Source of the DNA: Mycobacterium dioxanotrophicus
GTDB taxonomy: Bacteria > Actinomycetota > Actinomycetes > Mycobacteriales > Mycobacteriaceae
Length of the DNA: 64,000 bases
Assembly: GCF_002157835.1 (NCBI RefSeq)
Contig: NZ_CP020811.1
Coordinates: 88,686-152,685, forward strand
Direction of reading: 5' to 3'
Both the position numbers and the translations under genes were made by a program. Every line of letters begins with the position of its first letter. The stretch's first letter is position 1. The notes under the pieces were generated by a model that worked only from the letters and a program-made list of their open reading frames with translations, was not told the origin of the DNA and did not search any database. Below are positions 34,726 to 43,726 of the stretch, in pieces.

Positions 34726-36654
34726 CTACGGGGTGAAGCCGCTGCCGTGGCCGCCGGCCGGGCGAGAGGACCGGCCACGACCGGCCACCCGTGTGCTCGA
34801 CGCGGCGGCTCCGCCGCCGGCGGCGCCCTGGCCACCGCCACGCGCCGGGCGGTGCATGCTCTGCTGGGCGATCCTGGCCGCGTCCTGGCGAGTCGCCTTA
34901 GCCATATCCCGGGCCCGCTGCGCGGGATCGGTCGCGCCGGGGCGCCCAGCCGGTCCACCGCTGCCGGCCGGACCCGACGGACCGCGTCCGCCACCGCTGC
35001 CCGCGCGGGGCCGGGGCTGATCGGCGGAATCCTTGGATGATCCACCCTTGAACGCGCGGTGAGCGATCCCCGCACCAGCCGAGCCGAAACCACCAACCAG
35101 GGCCCCGGCGGCCGCGGCAGCCGGATGCGCCCGGCTCAACATCATCTGAGCGGCCTGCAGGCCCGCATTGATCCGCGACGAGGTTCCTCGGTTGTTGACC
35201 GGCCCGCCACCACCTGCACTAGAGCCGCCGACCAAGCGGCCGCCGCGCGCCGCCGACACCCCGGCCAGTCCCGCGGCCGTTCCAGCCGCGGCCGGGCCGA
35301 GCATCTTGCCGGGGGAGGGGTGTGGGGAACTGGGCATCTGCATCGCCGCCCGGTGCAGCTTGCCGATGTGTTTGACGGTCACGGTGAACGCGATCATGCA
35401 AATACCGGTGATGACCATGCGCGCGGTCACCGAATGAGACAGCAGCGCACTGCCTATGGCGGCCGGAAGGTTCCACGTCGCCATCAGAACCAGGACATAG
35501 ACTCCGGTCAGCACCATGTAGCCGCCGTAGGAGATCACCTGGGTGACGAAGTCGTAGCTGACCAGCCGCAGGAACCGGCGCGGGAAGCCGGGAACGAGCC
35601 CGTAGACGATGAACGCCGGCGCGAAGCCCCCGTAGAACAACGCGCGGAACAGGCACATGAGCCCGCACCAGGCGAACCAGGCACCCACGCTGAGGCAGGC
35701 CAGGATCACCAACCATAAGAAGAAACCCTCACCGAGGCCTCCGGTCCCGATGTGTTCGGTGACCTCCGCGGGGCAGTTGGCGAATATTCCTTCCGCCAAT
35801 GTCTTTGCGTTGCCCGAGCTTTGGCCCCGATCCCAGGCCGCCGCGCAGGCAGCGTCGCCGTCGATACTTCGGCCGAGCATCCACTGTTGCAGCGACTGGC
35901 GGATCGCATCGGCGAACCCGGTTTGCATGTCGTCGAACTTGCGGTCAACCGCCGTCGATCCGTCAGAGATGACCCGGCCTTGTGACATCAACGTTCCCGC
36001 GATGCCGCTGGCGACGGTGCGGACTTGGTCGATCCAGCCCGACGGGGCGAGCATCTCACCGAGTAGGCCCCGGCCGAACGTGAGCCCGAAAATGCCGAGG
36101 AACCAGGTGATCCCGATGGTTGCGCGGCCGCCGGTGTAGTGCCCGAAGACCATCATCATGATTCCGATGAGCGTGCCCAGCACGATCCCGATGCCGAGGA
36201 ACGGTGCGGAGTCGAGGACCTTGTCGATGCCCATGCCGATCGCGCTGAAGATGCCGCCGAACAGCTCGTTCCAGAACACTGCGCGAAGTGCCCGCATCAG
36301 CCACAGCATGAACGCGGCGGTTACCACAATCAGGCTGGTGAAGAACTCCCCGACAATGTTGTTGATCCCAGCGGACATGCCCTGGTCGGCGTGGATGCGG
36401 GGTAGTACGCCGTTCCAGTCGGCCAGTGAGTCATCGGCCCTCACGAACATGTTTGAGGTCAACGCGACGCCGTGGGCGTCTTTGACGCCGAAGAACGAGA
36501 AGATGTTGTCCACAGAGTCGGCGTAGGCCCTCGGAGCGAACAGGAACAGGGCGAACAGCGCGAACTGCAGGCCCCACACGGTGAAGAAGGTGTAGCGCTG
36601 CCAGCGTGGCCGTGCCAGCAGCCACACCCACAGCATGCCTACCGATCCGGTCAT
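34726..36654 (-). CDS. T4SS polytopic membrane protein, VirB6/TrbL-like
   Basis: Encodes 642 residues. About eight membrane helices from residue 10 to 470, with an early extracytoplasmic loop, then a Gly/Ala/Arg/Pro-rich cytosolic tail of about 170 residues ending in GSGFTP. VirB6-type proteins form the inner-membrane channel for DNA transfer. ATG at 36654 overlaps the VirB4 stop by 4 nt; the frame extends further up, but that part lies inside virB4. The last gene of the T4SS operon, convergent with the rep-like gene 8 bp away. Confidence 0.75.
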   Translation of the reverse strand: MTGSVGMLWVWLLARPRWQRYTFFTVWGLQFALFALFLFAPRAYADSVDNIFSFFGVKDAHGVALTSNMFVRADDSLADWNGVLPRIHADQGMSAGINNIVGEFFTSLIVVTAAFMLWLMRALRAVFWNELFGGIFSAIGMGIDKVLDSAPFLGIGIVLGTLIGIMMMVFGHYTGGRATIGITWFLGIFGLTFGRGLLGEMLAPSGWIDQVRTVASGIAGTLMSQGRVISDGSTAVDRKFDDMQTGFADAIRQSLQQWMLGRSIDGDAACAAAWDRGQSSGNAKTLAEGIFANCPAEVTEHIGTGGLGEGFFLWLVILACLSVGAWFAWCGLMCLFRALFYGGFAPAFIVYGLVPGFPRRFLRLVSYDFVTQVISYGGYMVLTGVYVLVLMATWNLPAAIGSALLSHSVTARMVITGICMIAFTVTVKHIGKLHRAAMQMPSSPHPSPGKMLGPAAAGTAAGLAGVSAARGGRLVGGSSAGGGGPVNNRGTSSRINAGLQAAQMMLSRAHPAAAAAGALVGGFGSAGAGIAHRAFKGGSSKDSADQPRPRAGSGGGRGPSGPAGSGGPAGRPGATDPAQRARDMAKATRQDAARIAQQSMHRPARGGGQGAAGGGAAASSTRVAGRGRSSRPAGGHGSGFTP

Positions 36655-39149
36655 GTGAGCTGTGGCCTCGTGTCGGCGGCCTCTTCCCATTCGGGAAACA
36701 CCATCTCGAATGTCTTGATCCACCCCAGCTCCCCGTCGCCGATGCGGATGAGGCACTCACCCATGCGGTCGCGGTCGATCACCTCGCCACCAGAGGACCG
36801 GTGGAAAGCGTCGTTGACCTTGTTGCGGGGCGACAAGCCGGTCGACAACGTTGCGGCGATGCCGGGATGGCGGTCGACGTCAACGGTCATCCAGCGGGCC
36901 GCCTCCACCGCTTCTAGCGCCGACTCGACGCTGAACATGACCCGTACCCGGGCCAGGTCATCGTCCATGCCCTCAAAGTCGCGCCACGGCTTCTGGGAGA
37001 GCAGCCAGCAGTCCACGTTGGCCGCCGGCCCGGTGCGGAAGATCTCGAACACCAAGTCGCGCAGGACTTTCATCGACATCGTGCGCCAGCCCTCGTCGAA
37101 ACCGAGAATGTCGCGAGTTTGCCTGCTGTAAAAGACTTTTCGCAGGTAGTGGGCGAAGAGCGTCATGACGGATTGGGCGATGAGCTGTGAGGCGGTGAGT
37201 TCTTCGCCACCGGATCTGGCTGCCTGCACTTCCTCCTCCTTGGGCAGGCCGAGGTCCTGGACGTCGACGATCAGCAAGCTCACCGATCCCATGTCCAGCG
37301 CGGGCAGCGGCTCGCGTCGGCCCGTCGCAGGGTCGACTCGGCCGAACAACGACTGCCCGGCGCGGGTGCCCGACCAGCTCAGCAACTGCCTGCCCAGGGC
37401 ACGAAGTGGTGGCGGGCAATGTTGGGCGTCGTTGAGGAACTCCAGCAGTTGAGCCGCTGAGCGCCAGGGGCGTTCGTTGATCAACACGCGCAGTTCGCCG
37501 GCCACGTCGCTTTTCGTCGAGATCCCGGCCATGCGGATCAGCTCGTCAGCCAGCAGGTCCTTGCCGAGCTGGCCGCCGATCGTGATCAGTGAATCCACGG
37601 TGTATTCGCCGGCGGCCAGATTGACCGCGGCCGACCCCGGCACCACCTTGGCGAAGTTGCGCCATTCGCCCTTGGCGTCGAAGAAGACGACACATGCGCC
37701 GGAAACGGCCTCTTCGGCGGCGTTGAGCATCGCGAAATGTGTCTTGCCTTTGCGGGGATCGCCGCCGATGACCATGCCGCCCGTCGACACACGCCGCGCA
37801 GCGCCGCGGAAGTTCACGAACACGAAATCCAGGTCGCCAGACATCTTGTTGAGACCGACCACGCGGCCTTCGGTATCGCCGAAACGGACACTGCTCAACG
37901 GGATATGGCGAGCCCACCCAGTCCTGCTGGTGTACTGGGCGTAGGTGTCTTGAATCGACAGATCCTCAACACCAGGTCTAATCGCCCGGTAGATGCGCTT
38001 CTGCTGGCCCACCGGGGCGGCGACCTCCATGCGGAGGCCTTCAAGGACATCGGTCAATTCCGCGTACCCGGCTCGAGCTTCACGCTCGGTCGGCGCACCG
38101 ACGGTGAAATACGTGGTGTAGATAACTTCCGCTTCCCGCGGATACATCGACAGTTCCTGCTCGAAATCGCTCAGGGCCTCATCGCTTTGTTCCAGTTCCT
38201 GGGTCGTGCGCCGCCCGCCCTGCTGGTCGTACTGCTCGTTGATCTGACGGAAACCTTTTTGGTTGCGCCGGTTCGCTTTACGCAGCGGCAGAAGGTGTGC
38301 CCGCTGGGCCCAGTCAACATTGACGCGGCCTCCGTTGATGTCCTGGAGATTGGCGATCAGGCCGGTGAAGTTCGAATCCGGGAAGTAGATGCCCCCGGCC
38401 GGCATGGACTCGACGGCCACATGGATCTGATAGCTCTCACGCTTCTGATCTTTGTCAAAGGAAGTGACGCGCAGCATCGCGGTCATGTCGTGCTCGTCGA
38501 GATCGACCTGGGCCTGCCACCGGTGGCCCAGCACCGCCGCGTCGCTGTACTCCGGCAGCGGCAGTGGGACGTCGAGCACTCCCAACGTCTGCTGGCGGCG
38601 ATACAGCCAGCGGATCTGTGGAGAAGTCGGCCGAATCGGCGCAAACGCCTTGGGGATCCGGTCCTCCACTTCCAGCATCAACTGCCAATACAGATCCAGC
38701 GTTTCGCGAGAGGCCTTCGGAGCGAGAAAACCGGCCCGCACCAACCGCTGATGCAACGCACGTAGCGGGTTGAGCGCAGAGCCGTGCGGTTCGAGACGTA
38801 CCCACATCCAATATGCCGGGAAGCGCGGCTCCGTTGCTACGGCCTGCAACCGTCGGCCTTCCGCGATGTGCCCGAACAATTCGTACTCCTGCAGGTCAAC
38901 GTTTTTGATCTGCTGGTCGTAGATGAAGCGGGGGTCTTTGAGCGTCGAGGTTCCGGCGAAGCCGGGGCGCAGTGGCAGCAGTTCGGTCAGGGCGCGGTGG
39001 GCGTGGGCAGCGGCCGCGGCGCCGGCCTCGTTGGCCAGTGGGCGGTCCGGCGGGGTGATGATCCAGTAGGCGAACACCCCGAACGGGCTGAAATGCAGGT
39101 TGCCGTAAACGTCGTGCAGTGGTGCGACCTTGTTATCTGACCAGCCCAT
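36651..39149 (-). CDS. T4SS ATPase VirB4/TraC family
   Basis: Encodes 832 residues. A C-terminal RecA-like ATPase domain carries Walker A GGDPRKGKTHFA near residue 466 and Walker B ILGFDEGW near residue 681; the N-terminal 400 residues form the membrane-associated domain of the family. VirB4 ATPases energise assembly and transfer through T4SS. Its ATG overlaps the stop of the upstream small membrane gene by one base (TGATG). Length is typical. Confidence 0.88.
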   Translation of the reverse strand: MGWSDNKVAPLHDVYGNLHFSPFGVFAYWIITPPDRPLANEAGAAAAAHAHRALTELLPLRPGFAGTSTLKDPRFIYDQQIKNVDLQEYELFGHIAEGRRLQAVATEPRFPAYWMWVRLEPHGSALNPLRALHQRLVRAGFLAPKASRETLDLYWQLMLEVEDRIPKAFAPIRPTSPQIRWLYRRQQTLGVLDVPLPLPEYSDAAVLGHRWQAQVDLDEHDMTAMLRVTSFDKDQKRESYQIHVAVESMPAGGIYFPDSNFTGLIANLQDINGGRVNVDWAQRAHLLPLRKANRRNQKGFRQINEQYDQQGGRRTTQELEQSDEALSDFEQELSMYPREAEVIYTTYFTVGAPTEREARAGYAELTDVLEGLRMEVAAPVGQQKRIYRAIRPGVEDLSIQDTYAQYTSRTGWARHIPLSSVRFGDTEGRVVGLNKMSGDLDFVFVNFRGAARRVSTGGMVIGGDPRKGKTHFAMLNAAEEAVSGACVVFFDAKGEWRNFAKVVPGSAAVNLAAGEYTVDSLITIGGQLGKDLLADELIRMAGISTKSDVAGELRVLINERPWRSAAQLLEFLNDAQHCPPPLRALGRQLLSWSGTRAGQSLFGRVDPATGRREPLPALDMGSVSLLIVDVQDLGLPKEEEVQAARSGGEELTASQLIAQSVMTLFAHYLRKVFYSRQTRDILGFDEGWRTMSMKVLRDLVFEIFRTGPAANVDCWLLSQKPWRDFEGMDDDLARVRVMFSVESALEAVEAARWMTVDVDRHPGIAATLSTGLSPRNKVNDAFHRSSGGEVIDRDRMGECLIRIGDGELGWIKTFEMVFPEWEEAADTRPQLT

Positions 39150-39616
39150 CAGTGGCGGCTCCGCTTCTGTGTGAATACCGGTGGCTCGTGCAGCTGCATA
39201 CTCATCCGGATTCGCTGCGTGCGTTGGATATTGCGGCTAGCCGAACGTGGCCGGCTGCTACTGATCGAGGACACGAAAGGTAGGCGCACCCACAGCATGC
39301 GGGCGTATCCCTCGGCGGCCAGGCCCGCGCCGCGGTCGGGTGCTGAACTGAACCCCAGCGCCACCATGACCGCGAGCGTGACGACCGCGACCGGCCACGT
39401 CAGCCAGGCTGCGATGCCCAGCTTGGAGCCGACCGCGAATGCGACGATCCCGCAGAAGACGCCGATCCCCAAGACGGTCAGCTGCACGCGGCTCAGGACG
39501 ATCGGTAAATCGAAACTTTTGTCGCCGAACGGAATCCGTGCGAGGTGAACACCCAGGACGCGGGCCCGAGTGAAGGTGCGGGCAATCCAGCCCGGCTGGG
39601 AGACAGGTTCAGTCAT
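39149..39616 (-). CDS. T4SS small membrane subunit, PrgI/TcpE/VirB3-like
   Basis: Encodes 155 residues with two adjacent membrane helices (about 47-66 and 68-90) flanked by a polar N-terminus and a basic tail. This size and shape directly upstream of virB4 is the place of VirB3/PrgI/TcpE proteins in actinobacterial and Gram-positive transfer operons. Starts at 39616, 14 nt after the preceding gene. Confidence 0.65.
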   Translation of the reverse strand: MTEPVSQPGWIARTFTRARVLGVHLARIPFGDKSFDLPIVLSRVQLTVLGIGVFCGIVAFAVGSKLGIAAWLTWPVAVVTLAVMVALGFSSAPDRGAGLAAEGYARMLWVRLPFVSSISSSRPRSASRNIQRTQRIRMSMQLHEPPVFTQKRSRH

Positions 39617-39630
39617 AGAATGCTTTCGGC

Positions 39631-39957
39631 TCAGGCCCGGTTGAACGGATTACCGTGAGAAGGTTGGTGCAGCTCGGTTTCGGTGTTCTTGGTGATGCCG
39701 ATCCACTTCTCGGCCGTCAGGAAGAACGCCGCCACGGCCACCGAGGCGATCAGCAACCCTATGCCGACCATGCGCGCCCGGGCGAGCATCCCAATACCAG
39801 CGGCTGAGATCAGAATGAATGAGGCGATCGCGGCCCAGATCTTGTACTTGTCGAACAGGTTGTTCATCACGTCATCCCAGGTCACGCCAGCAGCCAACGT
39901 GGTTGTGGCGGCGAGGTTCTGGGTCAGGTCCAGCCCAGTGATAACCATGTGTGTCAT
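39631..39957 (-). CDS. T4SS small two-helix protein, VirB2/TrbC-like
   Basis: Encodes 108 residues: a hydrophilic N-terminus, two hydrophobic helices (about 40-60 and 64-82) and a polar tail. The pair of helices separated by a short basic turn (ARARM) recalls VirB2/TrbC pilin-like subunits. AAGGAG lies 11 nt before the ATG. Located between the TcpC-like gene and the VirB3-like gene. No signal peptidase site is obvious. Confidence 0.55.
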   Translation of the reverse strand: MTHMVITGLDLTQNLAATTTLAAGVTWDDVMNNLFDKYKIWAAIASFILISAAGIGMLARARMVGIGLLIASVAVAAFFLTAEKWIGITKNTETELHQPSHGNPFNRA

Positions 39958-40024
39958 GTGAATTGCTTCTCCTTGTGAAGGTGATCGGTTGTTTGGTGAT
40001 GACAGCGCTGAGCCGGCGCGTGGC

Positions 40025-40981
40025 TCAGCCGCCCGGTGGCAGCATCCGGCCCGTCATCGCCGGCATGTTCTCGACTGCCGCAACGGCCCACCGGCCGGCG
40101 GAGTCGACGACCAGCAGCGGGTACTGCATCGGCTTGATGCCACCACTGGATCGTTTGCCGGTCACGGTGGCCAGTACGTGCACCTGTTCGCCCGGTTGTG
40201 GGGGGCCGTCGGCCGGTGCGTCGGCCTGCACACTTTCGATCGTCAACTCCGAGTAGAGCTGGCCTAGGCCGGTTAGGCCGGAATCGGCCGTCGTATATGA
40301 GCTGACCTTGTCGGCAGGACCGGTCAGGTATGCGGTGAGGAAATCCTGGACCACGCCGTAGAGCGGTGCCGGATCCTGCCGGCCGCCAGCACCATTCGTT
40401 CCACCCCGGATGTCGTGGGTGTAGGTCAGCTCCATGTCGACCCCCGCCGGCAGCCCCGTTGCTACGGGTGCGGGCAAAGCCGTTGCGCGCGGTCCGCCGG
40501 TGCGGGGCAGGGAGACCATCAGCTGCGCGAATTGGTGGGTGGCAGTGTCGTCACCGGCTTCTTTGATGTAGTAGCCCACCAGCACCGACCACATGCTCAG
40601 GTCGGCGGTCTTCAACGTCAGCTGCGGTGTATAGGCGCGTACACCCGTTACGGTCGCGGCCATCGGCGATCCCTTACGCCCATTCGGCGGGATCGTGAAG
40701 CAATCCGACAGTGAATCGAGCGTGTCCGGTGTTGATCTCGCCCACCGCTCAACGCAATCCGTAGCGAACATCGCCACCAGGCCCGAATCGTTGTCGCGCT
40801 GGGTCCATTGGGTCATCGCGTCCGGTTTGGCCGGTCCGGAGTTGGCCCACCGGACGCCTGCGGAGATCATGTTCACCAGCCCGTACAGGAACACCGCGAC
40901 CACGAGAACAGCCGCGATGCCGCCACCGATCCATACCCAGCGATGATGTGCGGTGTTGTCCCACATGTCGCGAATGCTCAT
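40025..40981 (-). CDS. T4SS bitopic protein, TcpC/VirB8-like
   Basis: Encodes 318 residues. One membrane helix (about residues 16-36) is followed by two extracytoplasmic domains of NTF2-like type (about 60-180 and 200-318), the architecture of TcpC/VirB8-type proteins that bridge the inner-membrane T4SS parts. ATG at 40981 overlaps the upstream stop by 4 nt. The second half contains YGVVQDFLTAYLTG, typical of the fold. Assignment by architecture and position. Confidence 0.7.
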   Translation of the reverse strand: MSIRDMWDNTAHHRWVWIGGGIAAVLVVAVFLYGLVNMISAGVRWANSGPAKPDAMTQWTQRDNDSGLVAMFATDCVERWARSTPDTLDSLSDCFTIPPNGRKGSPMAATVTGVRAYTPQLTLKTADLSMWSVLVGYYIKEAGDDTATHQFAQLMVSLPRTGGPRATALPAPVATGLPAGVDMELTYTHDIRGGTNGAGGRQDPAPLYGVVQDFLTAYLTGPADKVSSYTTADSGLTGLGQLYSELTIESVQADAPADGPPQPGEQVHVLATVTGKRSSGGIKPMQYPLLVVDSAGRWAVAAVENMPAMTGRMLPPGG

Positions 40982-42063
40982 GACACCGCATGCCCCTTCA
41001 GCTTGAACCCCCACAAGGCGATCGAGGTTGCATTCGGGTTGTTCTCCGAGGTTGATCCAGCATCGGGTTGTGAAGGAAACAACTCGCCGACGCCCGGGAC
41101 CCCGGTAGTCGACGGGGCACCGGGCGGGGGAGAGGTCGGCGTGATCTTCTGCTCCGGTGGGGGAGCATCGCTGGCCGTCACGGTCAACTCGACAGCACTG
41201 GCGATCAAGCGGTTCAATGGAAGGCAGAATTCCGAACGCACGCCGCGCGGAGCGAGCGGAACCACAGTGCGGTCAATGTCGTTGAACAGCAACGAAGCTT
41301 CTTGGATCAGGCGGTAGTGGAACCACGCGTCGCGCCCATCAGGGCCGGTGCCCTGAAAACCGGGCCAGAAGCAAATCCCTGTGATCACATACGGTTTCGG
41401 CAACGTCACGACGAGTTTCTGCCCGAACGGAACACCGTCTGTTGGGCACGTCCACGCCGATCGGGGATCGGTGCTGGCGGCGAGTTTCGGATCGGTCTGA
41501 CCTGCACAGTCCGCGCTGAACGTTGCCGGTAGATCCTCGTTTTCGACGACCGGCTTGACCGGGCTTGCCGGCGGGCGAGATCCACCGGTCGGCAACGAGG
41601 CCTGCTGCCCCGAAGGCGGATCGGTCTTCTCTGGCGGACGCGAGCTGAACCACACGATCACGATGATGGCCACGACGGCGCACACGCCCAGGGCCAGGAC
41701 TTTGATCAGGCCCCGATCGTGACCCGCTGAGTCCTCGTGTCGATCGAAACTGTCGTCGGTATCGGTGGTTTCGGTGTCGGCATTGCCCTGGGTCGTATCA
41801 GGACCGGCATTAATGCCCTCGGCGTCGGCGTCTTGGCCGGCGCGGCCGTTGTCCGCCGGTTCTTCGTCGGGCCGGTCGTCGACGATTCCTCTGTCGCGCC
41901 GCTGCGGCGGCCCCGGGATCCGATCGCGGAGCCGGCCGGCGCTGTCGTTTGGCTTGTGCTGGCCCGGCAGTGTCAACTTCACATTGCCCGCCAACGGGTT
42001 AGGAAGCGCTGAGGACCGTGTGCTCGAGTCCTCGGCGCCATCCTGGTGGTGGTCGTCGCTCAC
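40978..42063 (-). CDS. T4SS membrane protein with discoidin-like outer domain
   Basis: Encodes 361 residues from the GTG at 42063, which overlaps the upstream stop (GTGA). An acidic, disordered cytosolic part (1-115), one membrane helix (about 117-137), a proline-rich linker, then a compact domain (about 165-300: SAWTCPTDGVPFGQKLVVTL ... ITGICFWPG ... FCLPLNRLIASAVELTV) resembling a discoidin/F5-8-type beta sandwich, and a Pro/Ser tail. Such a domain could bind cell-envelope sugars or another T4SS part. Function unproven. Confidence 0.6.
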   Translation of the reverse strand: MSDDHHQDGAEDSSTRSSALPNPLAGNVKLTLPGQHKPNDSAGRLRDRIPGPPQRRDRGIVDDRPDEEPADNGRAGQDADAEGINAGPDTTQGNADTETTDTDDSFDRHEDSAGHDRGLIKVLALGVCAVVAIIVIVWFSSRPPEKTDPPSGQQASLPTGGSRPPASPVKPVVENEDLPATFSADCAGQTDPKLAASTDPRSAWTCPTDGVPFGQKLVVTLPKPYVITGICFWPGFQGTGPDGRDAWFHYRLIQEASLLFNDIDRTVVPLAPRGVRSEFCLPLNRLIASAVELTVTASDAPPPEQKITPTSPPPGAPSTTGVPGVGELFPSQPDAGSTSENNPNATSIALWGFKLKGHAVS

Positions 42064-42377
42064 TGATCGGGTCCCCATCGCAGACTGCCGGACTGCTGCC
42101 GCTGCGGTTGCCGCGCAGGATGCAGAGTCGCGGTCCCGGAGTCCACGTGCAGTGGGCACTGAGTCGGTGCCACCACGTAGACCACTGGCGCGACGTCACC
42201 CGGATCGCGGTAATAGTGGTCTTGCAGACCACTGTTCGAATGGTCCTTACGCCGTACCAGAAGGTGCACGCCAAGACCCACCATTCCCATCAGAAACAGC
42301 CCAGCCACCTTTACGCCACCCACTTGCCGAATCGGATCCAAAAGCAACCACATCAGCAGGTACACCACGAATTTCAT
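42060..42377 (-). CDS. Small membrane protein, first gene of the T4SS operon
   Basis: Encodes 105 residues with two hydrophobic helices (about 2-16 and 23-42) and a soluble tail of about 60 residues. ATG at 42377 with GGAGG about 10 nt upstream. It follows the T4SS promoter with tandem repeats and overlaps the next gene. No family recognised. Confidence 0.6.
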   Translation of the reverse strand: MKFVVYLLMWLLLDPIRQVGGVKVAGLFLMGMVGLGVHLLVRRKDHSNSGLQDHYYRDPGDVAPVVYVVAPTQCPLHVDSGTATLHPARQPQRQQSGSLRWGPDQ

Positions 42378-42433
42378 TTGTGCGGCCCCTCCGCTGAAAT
42401 GTTTGCCCAACCCCCCGAAGAGGTGTCCGCCCG

Positions 42434-42488
42434 AGCATATGGTGACCAGAAATCGAGCGCAACAAGCACAAATCGAGCGCGACAAGCA
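42434..42488 (-). promoter_or_regulatory. T4SS operon promoter with tandem shared motifs
   Basis: Two 19-bp direct repeats (42450-42468 and 42470-42488; 20-bp period, one mismatch), each containing CGAGCGC(A/G)ACAAGCA. The proximal copy lies 14 bp from a minus-strand -10 TATGCT (42439-42434), about 55 bp before the ATG at 42377. A 20-bp period places the two copies on the same face of DNA, suggesting cooperative binding by a regulator, perhaps the divergent Xre-like protein. Confidence 0.6.
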
Positions 42489-42541
42489 GACCACGTCCGG
42501 CATGTAGCATTGCGAATCCCGCACGCGATACCATCTCTGAC

Positions 42542-42955
42542 GTGGATGACCCCTCACCCGCCGGCCTTATCTCCCTGGCAAGCGCCATTCAGGCCCGCAT
42601 GGACATTCTGGGCTTGACGATCCAGGAGATCGGCGACCGGGGCGGCCCCAAGAGAGCCGCCATGCGCGAACTCATCAACGCACGCCGTGTCCCACGCAAA
42701 TCGACGCTCATCGAAATCGATCGTGTGCTGGGCTGGCCGGCAGGGCTTTGCAAAGATGTCCTGGAGGGAAACACCTCGGCCCCCGCACCTACCGACTGGC
42801 TGGAATTGCCTGACCAAAACCGGATCGGACTGGTCCGCTCGCAGCTGGTCACACTGCGTAAAGAGCACAGCCAGCTCGTGGATTTCCACCGCGAACGCGT
42901 CGAGCAGATCGACGGACTTCTCGACCTCTTGGACCAGGAGCTCGGCGGCGGCTAG
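42542..42955 (+). CDS. Xre-like regulator divergent from the T4SS operon
   Basis: Encodes 137 residues from a GTG. An N-terminal helix-turn-helix (ARMDILGLTIQEIGDRGGPKRAAMRELINARRVPRKSTLIEIDRVLGW broken into turns) resembles Xre-type domains; the C-terminal 50 residues are a coiled-coil-like helix that may dimerise. It is divergent from the T4SS operon and 164 bp from it, with tandem repeats in between, so it is the best candidate for control of transfer. Confidence 0.65.
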   Translation: MDDPSPAGLISLASAIQARMDILGLTIQEIGDRGGPKRAAMRELINARRVPRKSTLIEIDRVLGWPAGLCKDVLEGNTSAPAPTDWLELPDQNRIGLVRSQLVTLRKEHSQLVDFHRERVEQIDGLLDLLDQELGGG

Positions 42956-42970
42956 ACCCCGAGCCAGGCG

Positions 42971-43363
42971 TCACAGCCCCGGAATGCGGTGCCCGTTGCG
43001 GGCTTTGAGCGCGGGGGAAGGCTTCGGTGCATGCGACCCGCCGGCATCCGGCGCAGCAGCAGTGGCCGCGCGTAAGGCCCTCTGTCCGACGAACAGGCCA
43101 CGCACCGATGCACCCACTATGGCGTCGGTGATCAGTTCTTGCAGGTCCTCGACGTTGTTAGCGGAGACCGCCGCGTCGTCGATCATCAACGCGTCGAGCA
43201 ACCCCAGCCCATTCGCGCAAGCCCAGACCGATTCGTCCGGACTGTAAGCCTCGGCCCGCGCGCAGAGCAGCTGCGCGCTCTGCTTCGGTGTGCCCGACGA
43301 TGCCAGCTCGGTGTAGAGCTGCATGAACCGTGTGTGCTGGTCGTCGGCCGTGTGGTCACTCAT
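42971..43363 (-). CDS. YbaB/EspL-like protein
   Basis: Encodes 130 residues. The core (VWACANGLGLLDALMIDDAAV...VEDLQELITDAIVGA) matches the layout of YbaB/EbfC nucleoid-binding proteins and of the ESX-associated EspL. A Pro/Ala-rich basic tail follows. It is paired with a similar gene 9 nt upstream. Probably a partner or chaperone for the Esp proteins of this cluster rather than a global nucleoid protein. Confidence 0.55.
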   Translation of the reverse strand: MSDHTADDQHTRFMQLYTELASSGTPKQSAQLLCARAEAYSPDESVWACANGLGLLDALMIDDAAVSANNVEDLQELITDAIVGASVRGLFVGQRALRAATAAAPDAGGSHAPKPSPALKARNGHRIPGL

Positions 43364-43372
43364 CGCCGCGAA

Positions 43373-43726
43373 TCAGACCATGTTCGCGATGTTTTCGAGG
43401 TCCAGTTCCTTCGTCAGCTCTTCACCGACCGCTTGTCCCCGGCCGGAGGCCTCCACCATCGCGTCACTGATCAGGTCCTCGAGTTCCTCAGCGCTGTACT
43501 CGGCGATCGCGTCATCGTCGATTTCCAGGTCCCGCAGAAAACCCTGACCGTCGCAGCACGCCCAGATCGTCTCGTCCGCGCTCTTACCCTCTTCACGCAC
43601 GCTGTCCACTTGCGCGCTGATTTCGCGGCCCCGGTCGCGGATATCCAGCACATCCTGCAGAACCTTTCGCGCGGTCGGCGAAAGGTATTCACGCGCAATT
43701 ACATCCATTTCACTCAACGACGTCAC
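43373..43726 (-). CDS. YbaB/EspL-like protein, second copy
   Basis: Encodes 117 residues. TIWACCDGQGFLRDLEIDDDAI...AEELEDLISDAMVEA aligns with the neighbour product, so the two are paralogues. Its start overlaps the stop of the EspB-like gene by 4 nt (ATGA). In ESX-1 the EspL gene also neighbours EspB and EspK, supporting a shared function in handling the EspB-like substrate. Confidence 0.55.
   Translation of the reverse strand: MTSLSEMDVIAREYLSPTARKVLQDVLDIRDRGREISAQVDSVREEGKSADETIWACCDGQGFLRDLEIDDDAIAEYSAEELEDLISDAMVEASGRGQAVGEELTKELDLENIANMV

Noticed and set aside
42450..42488. Two direct repeats considered as start of a CRISPR array
   Set aside because: Only two copies with a 1-bp gap and no cas genes; fits an operator.
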